64,000 bases of DNA from JAKZVK01 sp965248255 (GTDB lineage: Bacteria > Acidobacteriota > Terriglobia > Bryobacterales > UBA6623): contig CBDFIW010000003.1 of NCBI GenBank assembly GCA_965248255.1, positions 248,001-312,000 on the forward strand. Reading direction: 5' to 3'. The notes beneath the pieces were generated by a model. The model searched no databases. It had not been told where the DNA came from and was given only the letters and a program-made list of their open reading frames with translations. Every line of letters starts with the position of its first letter. The stretch's first letter is position 1. The position numbers were made by a program, and so were the translations under genes. Positions 54,769 through 64,000 of the stretch are shown here, one piece after another.

Positions 54769-56241
54769 TCAGGACGCTTGCCGCATGGGCGGCTGGGCCC
54801 CAGGCAGTTGCATGATTTCGGTCAGCTCAGGGAAGTCGTCGGGAGCGAACGCACGTCCCACCTCCCAGCCCTCGACGCGTTTCAGTATTCGCCGGCAGAG
54901 CGGCTCGCTGCCAGCCGACAGCCGCACTTTCTCACCCCACCGCAGCAGCCCGGTCGTGGACTTCACAATGAGCGAAAGGATGAACGCCAGACAAGCCTCC
55001 TTCGGATTGGTTTGATCCAAGGACAGGGGACTCTTTTCCAACGTATCAAGCGCGCGCTGGTGCTTCTGCTGGCGGACTTGGATGTAGGCAAGGCGCGGGC
55101 GCACCGCTTCCATGCCCTCCACCAACTCTTCGTAAAGAGTTTCCGCCTCGGCCCATTGCTGTTGCCTTTCTCGCAGTTCGGCCAGGGTCAGCTTGGCGAG
55201 CCGCCAGCGGGTCTCGGGGGGCAGGACATACTCCTGGTGACGATAATCAAGTTTCGCCTCAGGCGAGAGCGCAATCTTCAACTCCTCTTCCGCCCGTTCA
55301 AGCCGGCCGGCCGCCAAGTGCCCTCCGGCAATGAACGCGTGGAGGATGGGGGCTTCACCGAACTCGGCGAGCATCCGCCGCGCCACGTCGGCCGACTCGG
55401 AACGGCGGCCGGCGTTTCGCAGAGCCGCCGCGTAGTGCAACAGGCCGGATGGTATCCAGGCCATGCGTTCTTTGAGATCGTCGAAGTGCGTGTCGACATA
55501 TCGCGAGAACTCTTCCAGTCGCCGTAGCCGCTCGGTGCCTTGGGAATTCATGACCCAGTAGTGGAGGTAGCTGCTGCGCAGCATCGCTGAGCCCCCGTTC
55601 TCGGTGTCCTTGAGGCCGAGTTCCAGCAAGCGCACGTTGCGGGCGATCTTTTGTTTCTCCTCCATGACCGTGGGGTGGTAGCCCTCATGATGAATCAACG
55701 CCTGCGAATGGCCGGCCACGGCCTCGGCTAGATTCTGCATCAACTGCTCGTGAATCCGTCCGGCGTAGTGCATGCCGGGCGTCCGGCGAAACAGGCGAAC
55801 CAGACGCACTTCCGCGCCGCTCTCACCGTCCGGATACAGGTTCAGCATCCGCAGATACCACAGGTCGACGTTCGGCGTGGCGGCGGCCTCGCGTACGTGC
55901 TGCTTGGTGCCGGGATCAAGCTTCTCGTCCGCATCCAGACTGAGGATCCAGTCTCCGCGGCAATGCATGAGCCCGTGGTTGCGAGCCGCGCTAAAATCGT
56001 CCGTCCACGGGAACGAAAGAACCTGGGCTCCATAACTGGCGGCGATCTGGGTGGTGTCGTCGGCCGAACCGGTATCGACGACAATCATTTCGTCGACAAC
56101 GCCTTCGACCGACTCCAAACAACGGCCAATCGACGACGCCTCGTCCTTTGCAATCAGGTTGAGGCTGATCGTGAGTCTCTGCGGGGACGTGATACGTTGC
56201 CGTTTTTGGCTCGCCCGCTTCTTGCCCTTGGCTCGTTTCAT
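54769..56241 (-). CDS. GT2 glycosyltransferase fused to TPR region
   Basis: From ATG 56241 the product (490 residues) opens with a basic leader and a GT-A domain: ISLNLIAKDEASSIGRCLESV, VDEMIVVDTGSADDTTQIA, WILSLDADEKLD (DxD metal motif), then a C-terminal series of TPR-like helix pairs (YVDTHFDDLKERMAWIPSGLLHYAAALRNAGRRSESADVARRML ... EAETLYEELVEGMEAVRPRLAYIQVRQQKHQRALDTLEKSP). Family members glycosylate surface proteins or polysaccharides. It is convergent with flagellin and divergent from the methyltransferase, which makes flagellin or surface-protein glycosylation a fair guess. Confidence 0.85.
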   Translation of the reverse strand: MKRAKGKKRASQKRQRITSPQRLTISLNLIAKDEASSIGRCLESVEGVVDEMIVVDTGSADDTTQIAASYGAQVLSFPWTDDFSAARNHGLMHCRGDWILSLDADEKLDPGTKQHVREAAATPNVDLWYLRMLNLYPDGESGAEVRLVRLFRRTPGMHYAGRIHEQLMQNLAEAVAGHSQALIHHEGYHPTVMEEKQKIARNVRLLELGLKDTENGGSAMLRSSYLHYWVMNSQGTERLRRLEEFSRYVDTHFDDLKERMAWIPSGLLHYAAALRNAGRRSESADVARRMLAEFGEAPILHAFIAGGHLAAGRLERAEEELKIALSPEAKLDYRHQEYVLPPETRWRLAKLTLAELRERQQQWAEAETLYEELVEGMEAVRPRLAYIQVRQQKHQRALDTLEKSPLSLDQTNPKEACLAFILSLIVKSTTGLLRWGEKVRLSAGSEPLCRRILKRVEGWEVGRAFAPDDFPELTEIMQLPGAQPPMRQAS

Positions 56242-56398
56242 CGCCGCCGGGAACGTACGGCTTCCCAACTGTCTATCGGCGCGCTGAGGCGGATACGCCA
56301 GCCGGGCTCGGTTCCGCGCCCCCTCTACAACTTTGTAGGCGACGGGCCGATCGGCTCCGCAGGGCAGGGAAGTGCGGACAGCAGAAGGCAGCTCCGAC

Positions 56399-58504
56399 AT
56401 GCAGCTTCAAGCCGATATCCGCGGTTTCTACGAAGCACATCCGTATCCACCCTTCGACGTCAACCTTGATCTGCACTCCTCCGGCTCCCGCGGCAGCGTG
56501 GGCAACCCGCGCGACTGGTTCCATCTGTACTTCCCGTGCCGGCCGTACGCAGAGCAACTCGACATTCTGATCGCCGGCTGCGGGATGAGCCAGGTGGGAC
56601 TCGTCGGTTTGGCGGCGCGGCAAGCTCGCATCACGGCCATTGACATCAGCCGTGTCGCGCTCGACCGCAGTCGCCGGACGAAAGACAAGTACCGCATGGA
56701 TCATGTCGAGCTGCTCGAGCTGCCGATCGAGAGCGTGCCGCAACTGGGCAAGACGTTCGACCTGATCTACTGCACCGGGGTCCTTCACCACCTGGCCGAT
56801 CCTCTCGAAGGGCTGCGAGCGCTGCGGTCTGTCTTGCGGCTGGAAGGTGCGATCAACGTGATGGTGTACGGCTGGTACGGCCGGTTGGGCCTCACCATCA
56901 TGCAAGAACTGCTCCGTCGAGCGGGGGTGAGGGCCGACGACGCCGGCATCGCGAAAACCCGCCGCTGGGTCGCTGCCTTGCCGGAGACTCACCCGCTTCA
57001 CCACGCCGCCGCGCAGTTTCGGGACCTCGACCAAGATGCGGGCCTGGCCGACCTGCTGCTGAATCCGCGGGAACGCTCGTACACGGTCCCTGAGATCTAC
57101 GACTGGCTGGATCAAGCCGGCCTGCGCCAACAGCGCTTCATGTATCAGTCGCGCTACTGGCCAAGGTGCTCGCGGTTGAGAGAAACGCGACTGCTCGGCG
57201 ACATCGAGAAACTTCCTCCCGCCCGGCAGGACGCCATCAGTGAGCTGTTCCGCTCTTCGATCAGGAAGCACCAGTTCATCACTTGCCGCAAAGACCGCCC
57301 CGAGGCTTCCACGCGAATCGATTTCACGGGAACCAAGTGGCTGTGCTACGTCCCGATCAGGACGCCGGGGGTGCGGCTGACGGAAGGCCGTTTCCCGTCA
57401 GGGAAAGTCGCTCAGTTGCACTGGCCGGTCTACGAAGCCCAGGACACCAAGATCAACCTGGACCAGTCCGCGTACCGCATGTTCCAAGCCGTGGACGGCC
57501 GCCGCAACATCGAGTCCATCATCGAAGCCGCCGAGCTGACCGGCGAGCCGAAACAGAAAGAAGGCACCGCCCGCGAATTCTTTCAAACCCTGTGGGACTT
57601 TGATCTGGCCCTCTTCCGAACCCTGGAAGCCGAGCGCCGGAGCGGCCCACTGTTGCGGAGAAACTCCGCTTCGGACAGGCAGCCAAGCGCGGCGAGCACG
57701 GATAGGTCCCGCACCCCCTATGAGCGCTGCCCGCTGTGCAACTACGACGACTTTGCGCTTTACAGGGAAGGGAAGTGCGACAAGCATCCGCTCTACCAAC
57801 CCGCCTTGGGCCCTCGAATCCGTTGGAACCGCTGTGCTCGCTGCCGGCACATTTCTACCGACGGCTATTTCGAACAGGTTCATTGGGAGCAAATTCTCGA
57901 GAAATCGAATCCACACCAGGTGCCCGGCCGGGCTATCGAGCCGCAACGCCTGGCCGCGTCCCGCATGGTCGGTCGCGTCACCGGGCATGTGGGCCGGGCG
58001 TCGGGCCGCTGGCTCGACGTCGGGTTCGGCAGCGGCAGCTTGCTGACGACCGCCGCCGAGTTTGGGTACAAAGCGAAGGGAATCGACGTGCGAGCAGGCG
58101 TGGTACAGGAAATCCAAGCGTTGGGTTACGAGGCCGAGTGCGCGGATCTGTTGCGATTCGACGACCCAAACTCCTTTGACGTAATCTCTTTGGCTGACGT
58201 GTTAGAACATCTACCGTTTCCCCGACCGGCGCTAGCCAGCGTCAGCGCGTTGCTTCGGCCTAGAGGCATTCTGTTCGTCTCCACGCCGAACATGGACTCG
58301 GTTATCTGGAGAGCCCTGGACCGGGAAGGGAACAATCCCTACTGGCAAGAGCTGGAGCACTATCACGTCTTCACACGCCGAAGCCTGGTTCGTCTGCTTC
58401 GGGAAACCGGTTTTGAAGCCCTGGAATTTGCCGTCAGCGAGCGCTACGTCGCGGGGATGGAAGTCATTGCCCGAAAGACCAAGAAGAAACCTACTAAGAT
58501 CTGA
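56399..58504 (+). CDS. Two-domain SAM methyltransferase with zinc-finger-like linker
   Basis: ATG 56399 gives 701 residues. The N-terminal class I domain has ILIAGCGMSQVGLVGLAARQ (motif I GxGxxxxG-like), ITAIDIS, FDLIYCTGVLHHLADP. After a PqqD-like stretch (VDGRRNIESIIEAAEL) comes a four-Cys zinc-ribbon candidate (CPLCNYDDFALY ... NRCARCRH) and then a second methyltransferase domain with GRWLDVGFGSGSLLTTAAEFGYKAKGID, FDVISLADVLEHLPFPR, and FVSTPNMDSV. This layout is common near flagellin or sugar-modification genes in deep-branching bacteria. Targets are probably sugars or surface proteins. It diverges from the glycosyltransferase by 157 bases. Confidence 0.85.
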   Translation: MQLQADIRGFYEAHPYPPFDVNLDLHSSGSRGSVGNPRDWFHLYFPCRPYAEQLDILIAGCGMSQVGLVGLAARQARITAIDISRVALDRSRRTKDKYRMDHVELLELPIESVPQLGKTFDLIYCTGVLHHLADPLEGLRALRSVLRLEGAINVMVYGWYGRLGLTIMQELLRRAGVRADDAGIAKTRRWVAALPETHPLHHAAAQFRDLDQDAGLADLLLNPRERSYTVPEIYDWLDQAGLRQQRFMYQSRYWPRCSRLRETRLLGDIEKLPPARQDAISELFRSSIRKHQFITCRKDRPEASTRIDFTGTKWLCYVPIRTPGVRLTEGRFPSGKVAQLHWPVYEAQDTKINLDQSAYRMFQAVDGRRNIESIIEAAELTGEPKQKEGTAREFFQTLWDFDLALFRTLEAERRSGPLLRRNSASDRQPSAASTDRSRTPYERCPLCNYDDFALYREGKCDKHPLYQPALGPRIRWNRCARCRHISTDGYFEQVHWEQILEKSNPHQVPGRAIEPQRLAASRMVGRVTGHVGRASGRWLDVGFGSGSLLTTAAEFGYKAKGIDVRAGVVQEIQALGYEAECADLLRFDDPNSFDVISLADVLEHLPFPRPALASVSALLRPRGILFVSTPNMDSVIWRALDREGNNPYWQELEHYHVFTRRSLVRLLRETGFEALEFAVSERYVAGMEVIARKTKKKPTKI

Positions 58505-58720
58505 GATGGTTCCAGTCCTTCATTACGGTGAAATAAGCGCTACTTGACCCCTCCCACGGAGCGTTGAATTCGAAGACGACCTCACTCTCCTCACGCCTAT
58601 GAAGCTCTGGACCGACGTCACGCGTGGAGTCGATAAGCCAATCGTCAACAAAAGGTTCAAGCCTCGAACCAAGCTCTGCGACGCTCTTTGAGTTGCGCTG
58701 TTCATCGCCTGGGATATCTC
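58505..58720 (-). pseudogene. N-terminal fragment of a 'FVDDWLID' family protein
   Basis: On the minus strand the frame reads EQRNSKSVAELGSRLEPFVD, then DWLIDSTRDVGPELHR and EVVFEFNAPWEGSSSAYFTV. Uncharacterised secreted proteins of Planctomycetes and Acidobacteria often begin xLFVDDxLIDxMxGVxLxLHxP and continue DAPWEGNTSAYxTV, so this is about 70 residues of such a gene. It runs into the 3' end of the methyltransferase gene, where it is cut off. No start codon remains in frame upstream of a TAG. Confidence 0.5.
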
Positions 58721-58843
58721 CTGCCTACGTGACGACGGTCACCAGCCCCCGCACCCGCCACTGCCGTCGATACCTCATGGCAACGTCTCATGATGTTTTC
58801 TCCCTCTGAGAAGTTGACCGGCGAAAAAAACCGGGCGAGGTTC

Positions 58844-61159
58844 TCAATACCTGCGGACGCTGGAGACCCTGATCTCCCCAATCTGACCAAAGAAGTTTCC
58901 GGTGCCAAGGAAGTTGAACTTGCCGCCGTACTTCGTATAGCCTCCGAGCCGGGTGAAGACGCTGAACTGGGACTTGTGTTCGCGATCGTTGACCAGCTTG
59001 CGGCCGTCAGGGGTCTTCATGCGCCAGATCAACTTGCCGTCCAGGAAGAGCTGATGGAGATCCTCCTCGTAGTTGTACTGCCAGGCCACGTGGCGCCACT
59101 CGGTGTCGCTGATCCCGACTTCCGACTGATCGGCCACGATGCCCTTGGGACGCTTCCATGGATCGAGATCCTTCCAGGTGTGGTCCGCACTCTGGAACTG
59201 GACTCCCGGAGCCATGCTCCCGTCGGGTGAGTCGATGCTCGAGAGATACAACTCCCACACGCCACGCCGGCTGTTGTCGTACGTGCCGCAGATATGGCCG
59301 TACTCGAACTTCCTTTTGATCTTGTCGCTGCCGAAGGCCTCATAGGGTCCGCCGCGACGAACCCATGCTTCTACCGTCCATTCTCTGTTGCATGTCTTCA
59401 GGTCGAGCCGAGGGTCCGCTTCGAAACGATCTCTGGCTTGCGGATAGACGCCCCAGTCTTTGCCGATGTTCGCGTAACCGTGTTCGCCGTGTCCGGACTC
59501 CTGAGGGAATCGTCCCTCTCGGCCGGGCCAGCTATAGCGCCGGTCGCCGCCCATGTTCGTATACGTGAGGGTCAGTGCCTTGTCGCGGCTGATGCGTTCC
59601 TCGAATAACCGGCCGCTGGGCCCCTGCCAGTCGTAGAGCACGACCGTATTCTCGTCGGCGCCCATGGTTCGAAGCGTTTGTGGCAGCACTCTGAGCAACA
59701 GCTCCGCACGATCGCTCAAGCCGTTGGCGTCGGTCACTTGTACAGAAAGCGGTGACCGGCCTGCCTTGACAGGAGCTCCGGTGAGTAGTCCAGTCCGCGG
59801 ATCGAGCGTAACGCCACGAGGCAGGGTTCCTGAGACGATCTTCCAGCGAAGCGGACCAGCCATATGTTTCGTTTTCAACGGAGCGAAATACGTACTCCAC
59901 TCGTACCCGGGCGGCAGCGACTCGGTGAGCAACTGGCCGCGGGCGACCGTGATCCTGAAAGTGTGCGAGTCGGTCTGCCCGGTCTCGTCCTGGGCGCGGA
60001 GGGTCACCTCACGGTCCACGACCGTTTCCTTGGGGAGGCCACGAATGGCGCCGTCTTTTGCATCCAGCGACAACCCCTCGGGCAAATCGCCCTCTTCAAT
60101 CTTCCATATGACGTTGCCGTTGGGTGCATCCGTGCCCAGTTGCACCTCGTAAGGGATCTTCAGTCCTGCGTCAGGCAGCTTCTGGCGCATGATGGCCAGT
60201 TTGGCGGCCACCGGGTAGCGCATGATGTTCGATATGCGAAGCTCATCGATCTCGCCTTCCAGGTTGCCGAGCGCTGGACTGAAGTGTATTGGGGGGTCGT
60301 CGGAATGAGGAATGCCGCCGACCATGAAAGGAATGCCACAGGTCGGAGCGTCGTTGAGGATTCCAAATCTGTGAGGTTCATCAGGTGGCGGAAGCGACAC
60401 CTTTCTGACGATCTTGCCATCAACGTAAAGGAAGCCGGTCTGATCCCGGAAGCGGAACTGCCAGACCACGTGATGCCAGTCCGTGTCGCGGATGTGCGCC
60501 CGCTCCCTGTCGATCCAGCCGTATTTCGTCCACGGAAAGAAGCCGCCGGGGTCGGCACGGGGGTCTCTGTCTCGGTGATATCCCAGGAATCTGGCCCCAG
60601 GCAGGATCCCGTCCTTCAGCGTGACCTTGCCCTTAGGCGTCTCCCAACGAGTCGTGTGGAGAGAGAAACTCCAGCCGTGCCGGTAGCCGTGAGGCAGGCT
60701 GAATCCTTCATCGTCCGTTCCACAAAGGTTGGCGTAGGTATAGCCTTCAATGGGTTCTCTCCCGGTGAACCCCTTCCAGTGATCCTTCCCGCCGGGGCCC
60801 GAGTACCGCACCCACATTTCGACAGTCCATTCTTCAGGAGAGGTTCGCAGCTGAAGTTTGTCATTATCCACGGGGCCGATCAGGATTCTGGCGTCTTGTC
60901 GGTCGAAGCGGACTGTGGCCCCGAAACCGGGCCGACTGCCCCATAGCGCCGTTTCCATGGCACGCAAAGTCAGCTCGGGATCGCCGCCGGCATCGTAGGT
61001 CTCGTTTCCCTGGCCCTCGTCGAAATGGTAGAGCACGACTGTGTGCTCGTCCGGCGTGAAAGGCCTGGTCCAGTCCGATCCTGCAGCCTGGACCGCGCCT
61101 GCCACAAGGGCAAGAGCGAAACCCAGTGGAGTCGTGAAAGAACGAAGTCGTCGGTCCAT
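58844..61159 (-). CDS. Secreted LamG/He_PIG multidomain protein
   Basis: AAAGGAAA lies 6 bases before ATG 61159, giving a signal peptide (LGFALALVAGAVQAAG). Two LamG-like concanavalin domains (LYHFDEGQGNETYDAGGDPELTL ... DTDWHHVVWQFRFRDQTGFLYVDGKIV and, near the end, WTVEAWVRRGG ... DTEWRHVAWQYNYEEDLHQLFLDGKLIW) flank two He_PIG-type Ig-like repeats (EGDLPEGLSLDAKDGAIRGLPKE, SGTLPRGVTLDPRTGLLTGAP). The 771-residue protein probably binds or senses extracellular polysaccharide. The frame is intact, which is notable among the many broken genes around it. Confidence 0.8.
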   Translation of the reverse strand: MDRRLRSFTTPLGFALALVAGAVQAAGSDWTRPFTPDEHTVVLYHFDEGQGNETYDAGGDPELTLRAMETALWGSRPGFGATVRFDRQDARILIGPVDNDKLQLRTSPEEWTVEMWVRYSGPGGKDHWKGFTGREPIEGYTYANLCGTDDEGFSLPHGYRHGWSFSLHTTRWETPKGKVTLKDGILPGARFLGYHRDRDPRADPGGFFPWTKYGWIDRERAHIRDTDWHHVVWQFRFRDQTGFLYVDGKIVRKVSLPPPDEPHRFGILNDAPTCGIPFMVGGIPHSDDPPIHFSPALGNLEGEIDELRISNIMRYPVAAKLAIMRQKLPDAGLKIPYEVQLGTDAPNGNVIWKIEEGDLPEGLSLDAKDGAIRGLPKETVVDREVTLRAQDETGQTDSHTFRITVARGQLLTESLPPGYEWSTYFAPLKTKHMAGPLRWKIVSGTLPRGVTLDPRTGLLTGAPVKAGRSPLSVQVTDANGLSDRAELLLRVLPQTLRTMGADENTVVLYDWQGPSGRLFEERISRDKALTLTYTNMGGDRRYSWPGREGRFPQESGHGEHGYANIGKDWGVYPQARDRFEADPRLDLKTCNREWTVEAWVRRGGPYEAFGSDKIKRKFEYGHICGTYDNSRRGVWELYLSSIDSPDGSMAPGVQFQSADHTWKDLDPWKRPKGIVADQSEVGISDTEWRHVAWQYNYEEDLHQLFLDGKLIWRMKTPDGRKLVNDREHKSQFSVFTRLGGYTKYGGKFNFLGTGNFFGQIGEIRVSSVRRY

Positions 61160-61451
61160 CCTGTTTCCTTTCGTCTTCATGGTGGGACTGCTTTGCTTAA
61201 GGCCGGGCCGGCGTTGCGATCGCTTTGCGAGTGTAGATGGGAGTTTTCGGTTTCGGCCTCCAGCCATTGCGATTGTAGATACCCATGCGCTGCAGCGCAA
61301 TGATGTCGCGGCATCAAGGCGGGCACGAGCCAGGTCGAAACCGGTTCGCGACTCCTCGTTCATTGACAATTCCACGCAAGACGCCGATCTATTAGGTTGA
61401 GGTTGCCGCCCACGACAGTGAATCCATGATGTCCTTGCGTGGGAGTGATTG

Positions 61452-62681
61452 ATGTCCAGCAGCTTACAAAAGTTCCAAGTCGAACCAACTGACGCGTCCC
61501 GAGTCCCCAGCGCCTAGGAAGGGTACTGCCGCTCCGAGCCGAACCCCGTTGTGGCGAGCCCGCTCCTCTGGTTCCACCTGTACTTTCCCGAACGGAAGTT
61601 CACAGAGGACCTCGAGGTGCTGGTCGACGGCTACGACATCAATCAAGCAACGATGCTGGCGTCGAGCAGCCCCGGGGCGGCTTTTCTTGTCGCCAACAAG
61701 CAGGGCGGGCCGTCCCCGCCGCTGAAAAGCCCGACCAACGGCCGTGGCCAACCGAACCTGACGTTCTCCAGCCTGAATACAGAGGAACTTGCCAGGCAGG
61801 GAAAGGACTTTGACCTGATCTTCGCGGATCGGCGCTGTGAGAGCCGGGACCAAGCCGCCCAGTGGCTCGCTCAGCTTCGACACATGCTGCGGCCTGACGG
61901 CGTCCTGCACTTGACCCTGCCGGGACGGTACGGAAACCAAGGGCTGGAAATGTTGCGGCAACTCATTCGCCTGATGGAGATCCGCCCGGACGCCCAGGGA
62001 CGAGAAAACGTCGATACGCTTCTACAAAGCCTGTGCGAGAACGACACAGTCAAGCTTGACCCCTACGAAACGCAAATGTTGAGTCAGAACCCCCGGCTCG
62101 CTCGCATGCTCTTCGAGCCCAACCACGTCTCATTCAGCGTCCCTGAGTGTCTGTCACTCATTCGAGCCGCCGGGCTACGGCTCCAACGGTTCTTCTATCT
62201 GGCCCACTATCTTCCCCAGTGCAGCACGCTCGCAAGGCAACCTGACCTGCTGGCCGACGTGTTAGCGTTCCCGGAGGAAGAGCAATACGCAGTCATCGAG
62301 CTCTATCGAGCTTCAGCCGCGAGCCATGAGCTGGTCGTGCGCCGCGATGACAACCCGGCGGAATCCTACCGGGTTTCGTTCGACGGTGGCGATTGGAGGG
62401 TCTACGTGCCGGTGCGAAACCCACTGGTTGCTATCGAGACCGATTCGCTCCCGCCGGGCGCCGTGGCGCGCTTGCGGTGGGAGGCGCATCAGTATGACGA
62501 GATCGCCGTCGCCCTTGACCCGAAACAGGCGGCGCTGTTGGACATGGTCGATGACCGCACGTCGGCGTCCGACCTGTTGTCTGCAACCGGCCTGAGGGAG
62601 GCTGGAGGGGGCGAGGAGTATGTCCGAACCTTCCTGGAGTCGCTGTGGCGCTTCGACTACCTCTGGTTTCGAACTACGTAG
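61452..62681 (+). pseudogene. Degenerate paralogue of the N-terminal methyltransferase domain
   Basis: From ATG 61452 (GGAG upstream) the frame runs 21 codons to TAG at 61515-61517 and then stays open to 62681. The part after the stop tracks the gene at 56399: LWFHLYFPERKFTEDLEVLVDGYDINQAT against DWFHLYFPCRPYAEQLDILIAGCGMSQVG, then FDLIFADRRCESRDQAAQWLAQLRHMLRPDGVLHLTLPGRYGNQGLEMLRQL. The SAM-binding glycines are gone (DGYDINQAT), and the zinc/second methyltransferase half is absent. As written it is a pseudogene or starts internally at GTG 61551. Catalytic methylation is unlikely. Confidence 0.7.
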
Positions 62682-62835
62682 AGCCACGAGCTAGCTCCGC
62701 CAGAGGATTCCGCCCTTGCTCGCTGCCGGAGACGAACGAGCCAGCCTCCGGGAAGGTGAAGAACCCTGGACATCGGTTGGCCTGTTATGGATAGTGCAAC
62801 GAGGACTTCGTGCTGGGCGTTCCCAAACCTCCTAG

Positions 62836-63786
62836 TCATCCGCCGCTGCCAGACCACCTCTCGATCTCTACCAGGGCATGAGCGATACGCCCGCGCAGCG
62901 CCTCGGCGGCTTCCGGTGTCCAACCGTAGAATCCTCGGCCGGTCTTGACGCCCAGCTCGCCCCGCTCGACCTTCTCACGGAGCACGGGTGAAGGCTCCGT
63001 AGAGGTGTCCAAATCGGGCATCAGGTAAGAGCAAGCCGCCAAGATCAGGTCTTGCCCCGCCAGATCGAACACCTCAAAGACGCCCGCCACCGCCCAGCGA
63101 CGTCCGATGCCGGACTTGAGAATCGTATCGATGTCCTGCGCCGTGACAACGCCCTCCTGCACAAGGTAGAGAGCCTCTCTCAGCAGTGCCATTTGAAGGC
63201 GATTGGCGACAAAACCCGGCACCTCCTTCTGTAGGACGACCGGCTTTTTGCCGATTCTGGCCAGCAGGTCGCAAAACGTCGTGACGGTCTCCTCAGAGGT
63301 GGCTTTGTTGCGAATCACCTCGGTCGCGGGAACCAAAAAGGGAGGGTTGGTGTAGTTCGCCAGAAGGACTTTGTTAGGACGGTTTGTCGCCGATGCCAGG
63401 TCGCTCAAGCTGAGGGTCGAGGTGCCACTGACAAATATCGTCGGCTGAGGGCAGAGCGTGTCCAGGTCTCTGAATATCTCTTGCTTCAGCTCCAGGTCTT
63501 CGTAAACAGCTTCATAGACCACGTCCGCCTCTGTAACAGATGATCGGAGGTCCACGTCGGTCTGAATCCTCGACTGGGCGGCATCCGTTTGCTGCTGCGT
63601 CGCCAGCCCAAGGCCTATGAACGTCTGGAATATTCCCTGTATGCCGTCGATGCCTCTCGCGAGACTGTCCTCGGAGCGCGAGTTGAGGTTCACATCGTAG
63701 CCGCCAAGTGCGAATTCCGCGGCGGTTGACTGGCCTATCGTGCCGGCACCGATAACGGCCACACTCTTGATGTCGTCAACATTCAT
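62836..63786 (-). CDS. 3-hydroxyacyl-CoA dehydrogenase (monofunctional)
   Basis: TAGGAG is 7 bases before ATG 63786. The 316-residue product has the NAD-binding GAGTIGQSTAAEF motif (GxGxxG), the SRSEDSLA loop, and EADVVYEAVYEDLELKQEIF, as in Hbd/FadB-type enzymes, then VPGFVANRLQMALLREALYLVQEGVVTAQDID in the C-terminal domain. The usual catalytic HFxxP is replaced by TSTLSLSDLA followed by NYTNPPFLVP, so the catalytic histidine may be missing; a hydroxyacid oxidoreductase (lambda-crystallin-like) role is an alternative. Confidence 0.82.
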   Translation of the reverse strand: MNVDDIKSVAVIGAGTIGQSTAAEFALGGYDVNLNSRSEDSLARGIDGIQGIFQTFIGLGLATQQQTDAAQSRIQTDVDLRSSVTEADVVYEAVYEDLELKQEIFRDLDTLCPQPTIFVSGTSTLSLSDLASATNRPNKVLLANYTNPPFLVPATEVIRNKATSEETVTTFCDLLARIGKKPVVLQKEVPGFVANRLQMALLREALYLVQEGVVTAQDIDTILKSGIGRRWAVAGVFEVFDLAGQDLILAACSYLMPDLDTSTEPSPVLREKVERGELGVKTGRGFYGWTPEAAEALRGRIAHALVEIERWSGSGG

Positions 63787-63789
63787 GGC

Positions 63790-63832
63790 CTACTCCTATT
63801 ATTTTAACATAATATATCTTATACGGCATAAA
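63790..63832 (-). promoter_or_regulatory. AT-rich promoter region of the hydroxyacyl-CoA dehydrogenase gene
   Basis: Minus strand: TATAAGATATATTATGTTAAAATAATAGGAG leads to the start codon. TATATT/TATTAT fit a -10 box. The only AT-rich island in this part of the window. Confidence 0.5.
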
Positions 63833-64000
63833 CTATCCGGGCTCGGAAGCGACCTTCTGGTACACCGTACGCCACCCTTCTCACCGCCATCTCGCATCCC
63901 TTTACTGCCTTGTATTGAATGCTATACAGCCAGTGAGATAAGCAGAACATGATCCCTTTGACTCCTTACCCGCCAGCCTCTGCACCGTACCGTACCCCCT

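Noticed and set aside
1026..61517. Stop-codon recoding, because three genes have in-frame TAG or TAA
   Set aside because: TAG and TAA also end many intact genes in this window (for example 12299-12301 and 26418-26420), and only pseudogene-like frames contain internal stops.

Overview
The window looks like a chromosome segment of an Acidobacteriota bacterium of the Solibacteres/Bryobacterales type. The evidence is a TIGR03437-type C-terminal domain on a long secreted protein (18741-22506), paired DUF1553/DUF1501 genes, a PknB-type kinase fused to TolB/WD40-like repeats, high G+C, and many LamG/PKD-type surface proteins. Planctomycetes share several of these families, so the assignment is an inference.

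Layout. 1-17 kb: the tail of a DUF1501 gene; a broken OmpA/PKD surface protein; an orphan antitoxin with a toxin stub; a frameshifted kinase; an intact PSCyt/DUF1553 + DUF1501 + YncE-like + metallo-hydrolase + PAP2 run. 17-24 kb: wreckage, with two 5'-truncated genes joined head to head, a large secreted-protein gene split by a truncated IS630 element, and a full IS630 copy inside a dispersed repeat. 24.4-34.2 kb: a leftward lipid-type operon (FAAL-ACP-acyltransferase, PlsY, HAD phosphatase, LarA-like protein, SDR, lipid kinase), interrupted by a stretch with two attC-like sites and a DUF2419/Qng1 queuosine-salvage gene. 34.4-40 kb: an aldolase, DAHP synthase with an aromatic leader-peptide attenuator, hicBA, and a secreted metallo-hydrolase. 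40-45 kb: an Nramp-like gene split by an IS1595-family element, then two inverted IS630 copies. 45-52 kb: Tad-pilin-like pseudopilins, then an ABC transporter with a CrtC-like lipocalin. 52-63 kb: a flagellin with a glycosyltransferase and methyltransferases (possible flagellin modification island), a LamG protein, and a 3-hydroxyacyl-CoA dehydrogenase.

An unusual share of the genes is broken. There are four single-base deletions (OmpA-like, kinase, TadG-like, flagellin), three in-frame stops, two IS-split genes whose frames are exactly restored by removing the IS plus one target copy, and several gene stubs. The IS-split genes and stubs are genuine genome decay or rearrangement. The single-base deletions could instead be assembly errors and need read-level checking. 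The best-supported regulatory find is the attenuator ahead of the DAHP synthase gene: promoter, 16-residue leader with six aromatic codons, competing hairpin and terminator.
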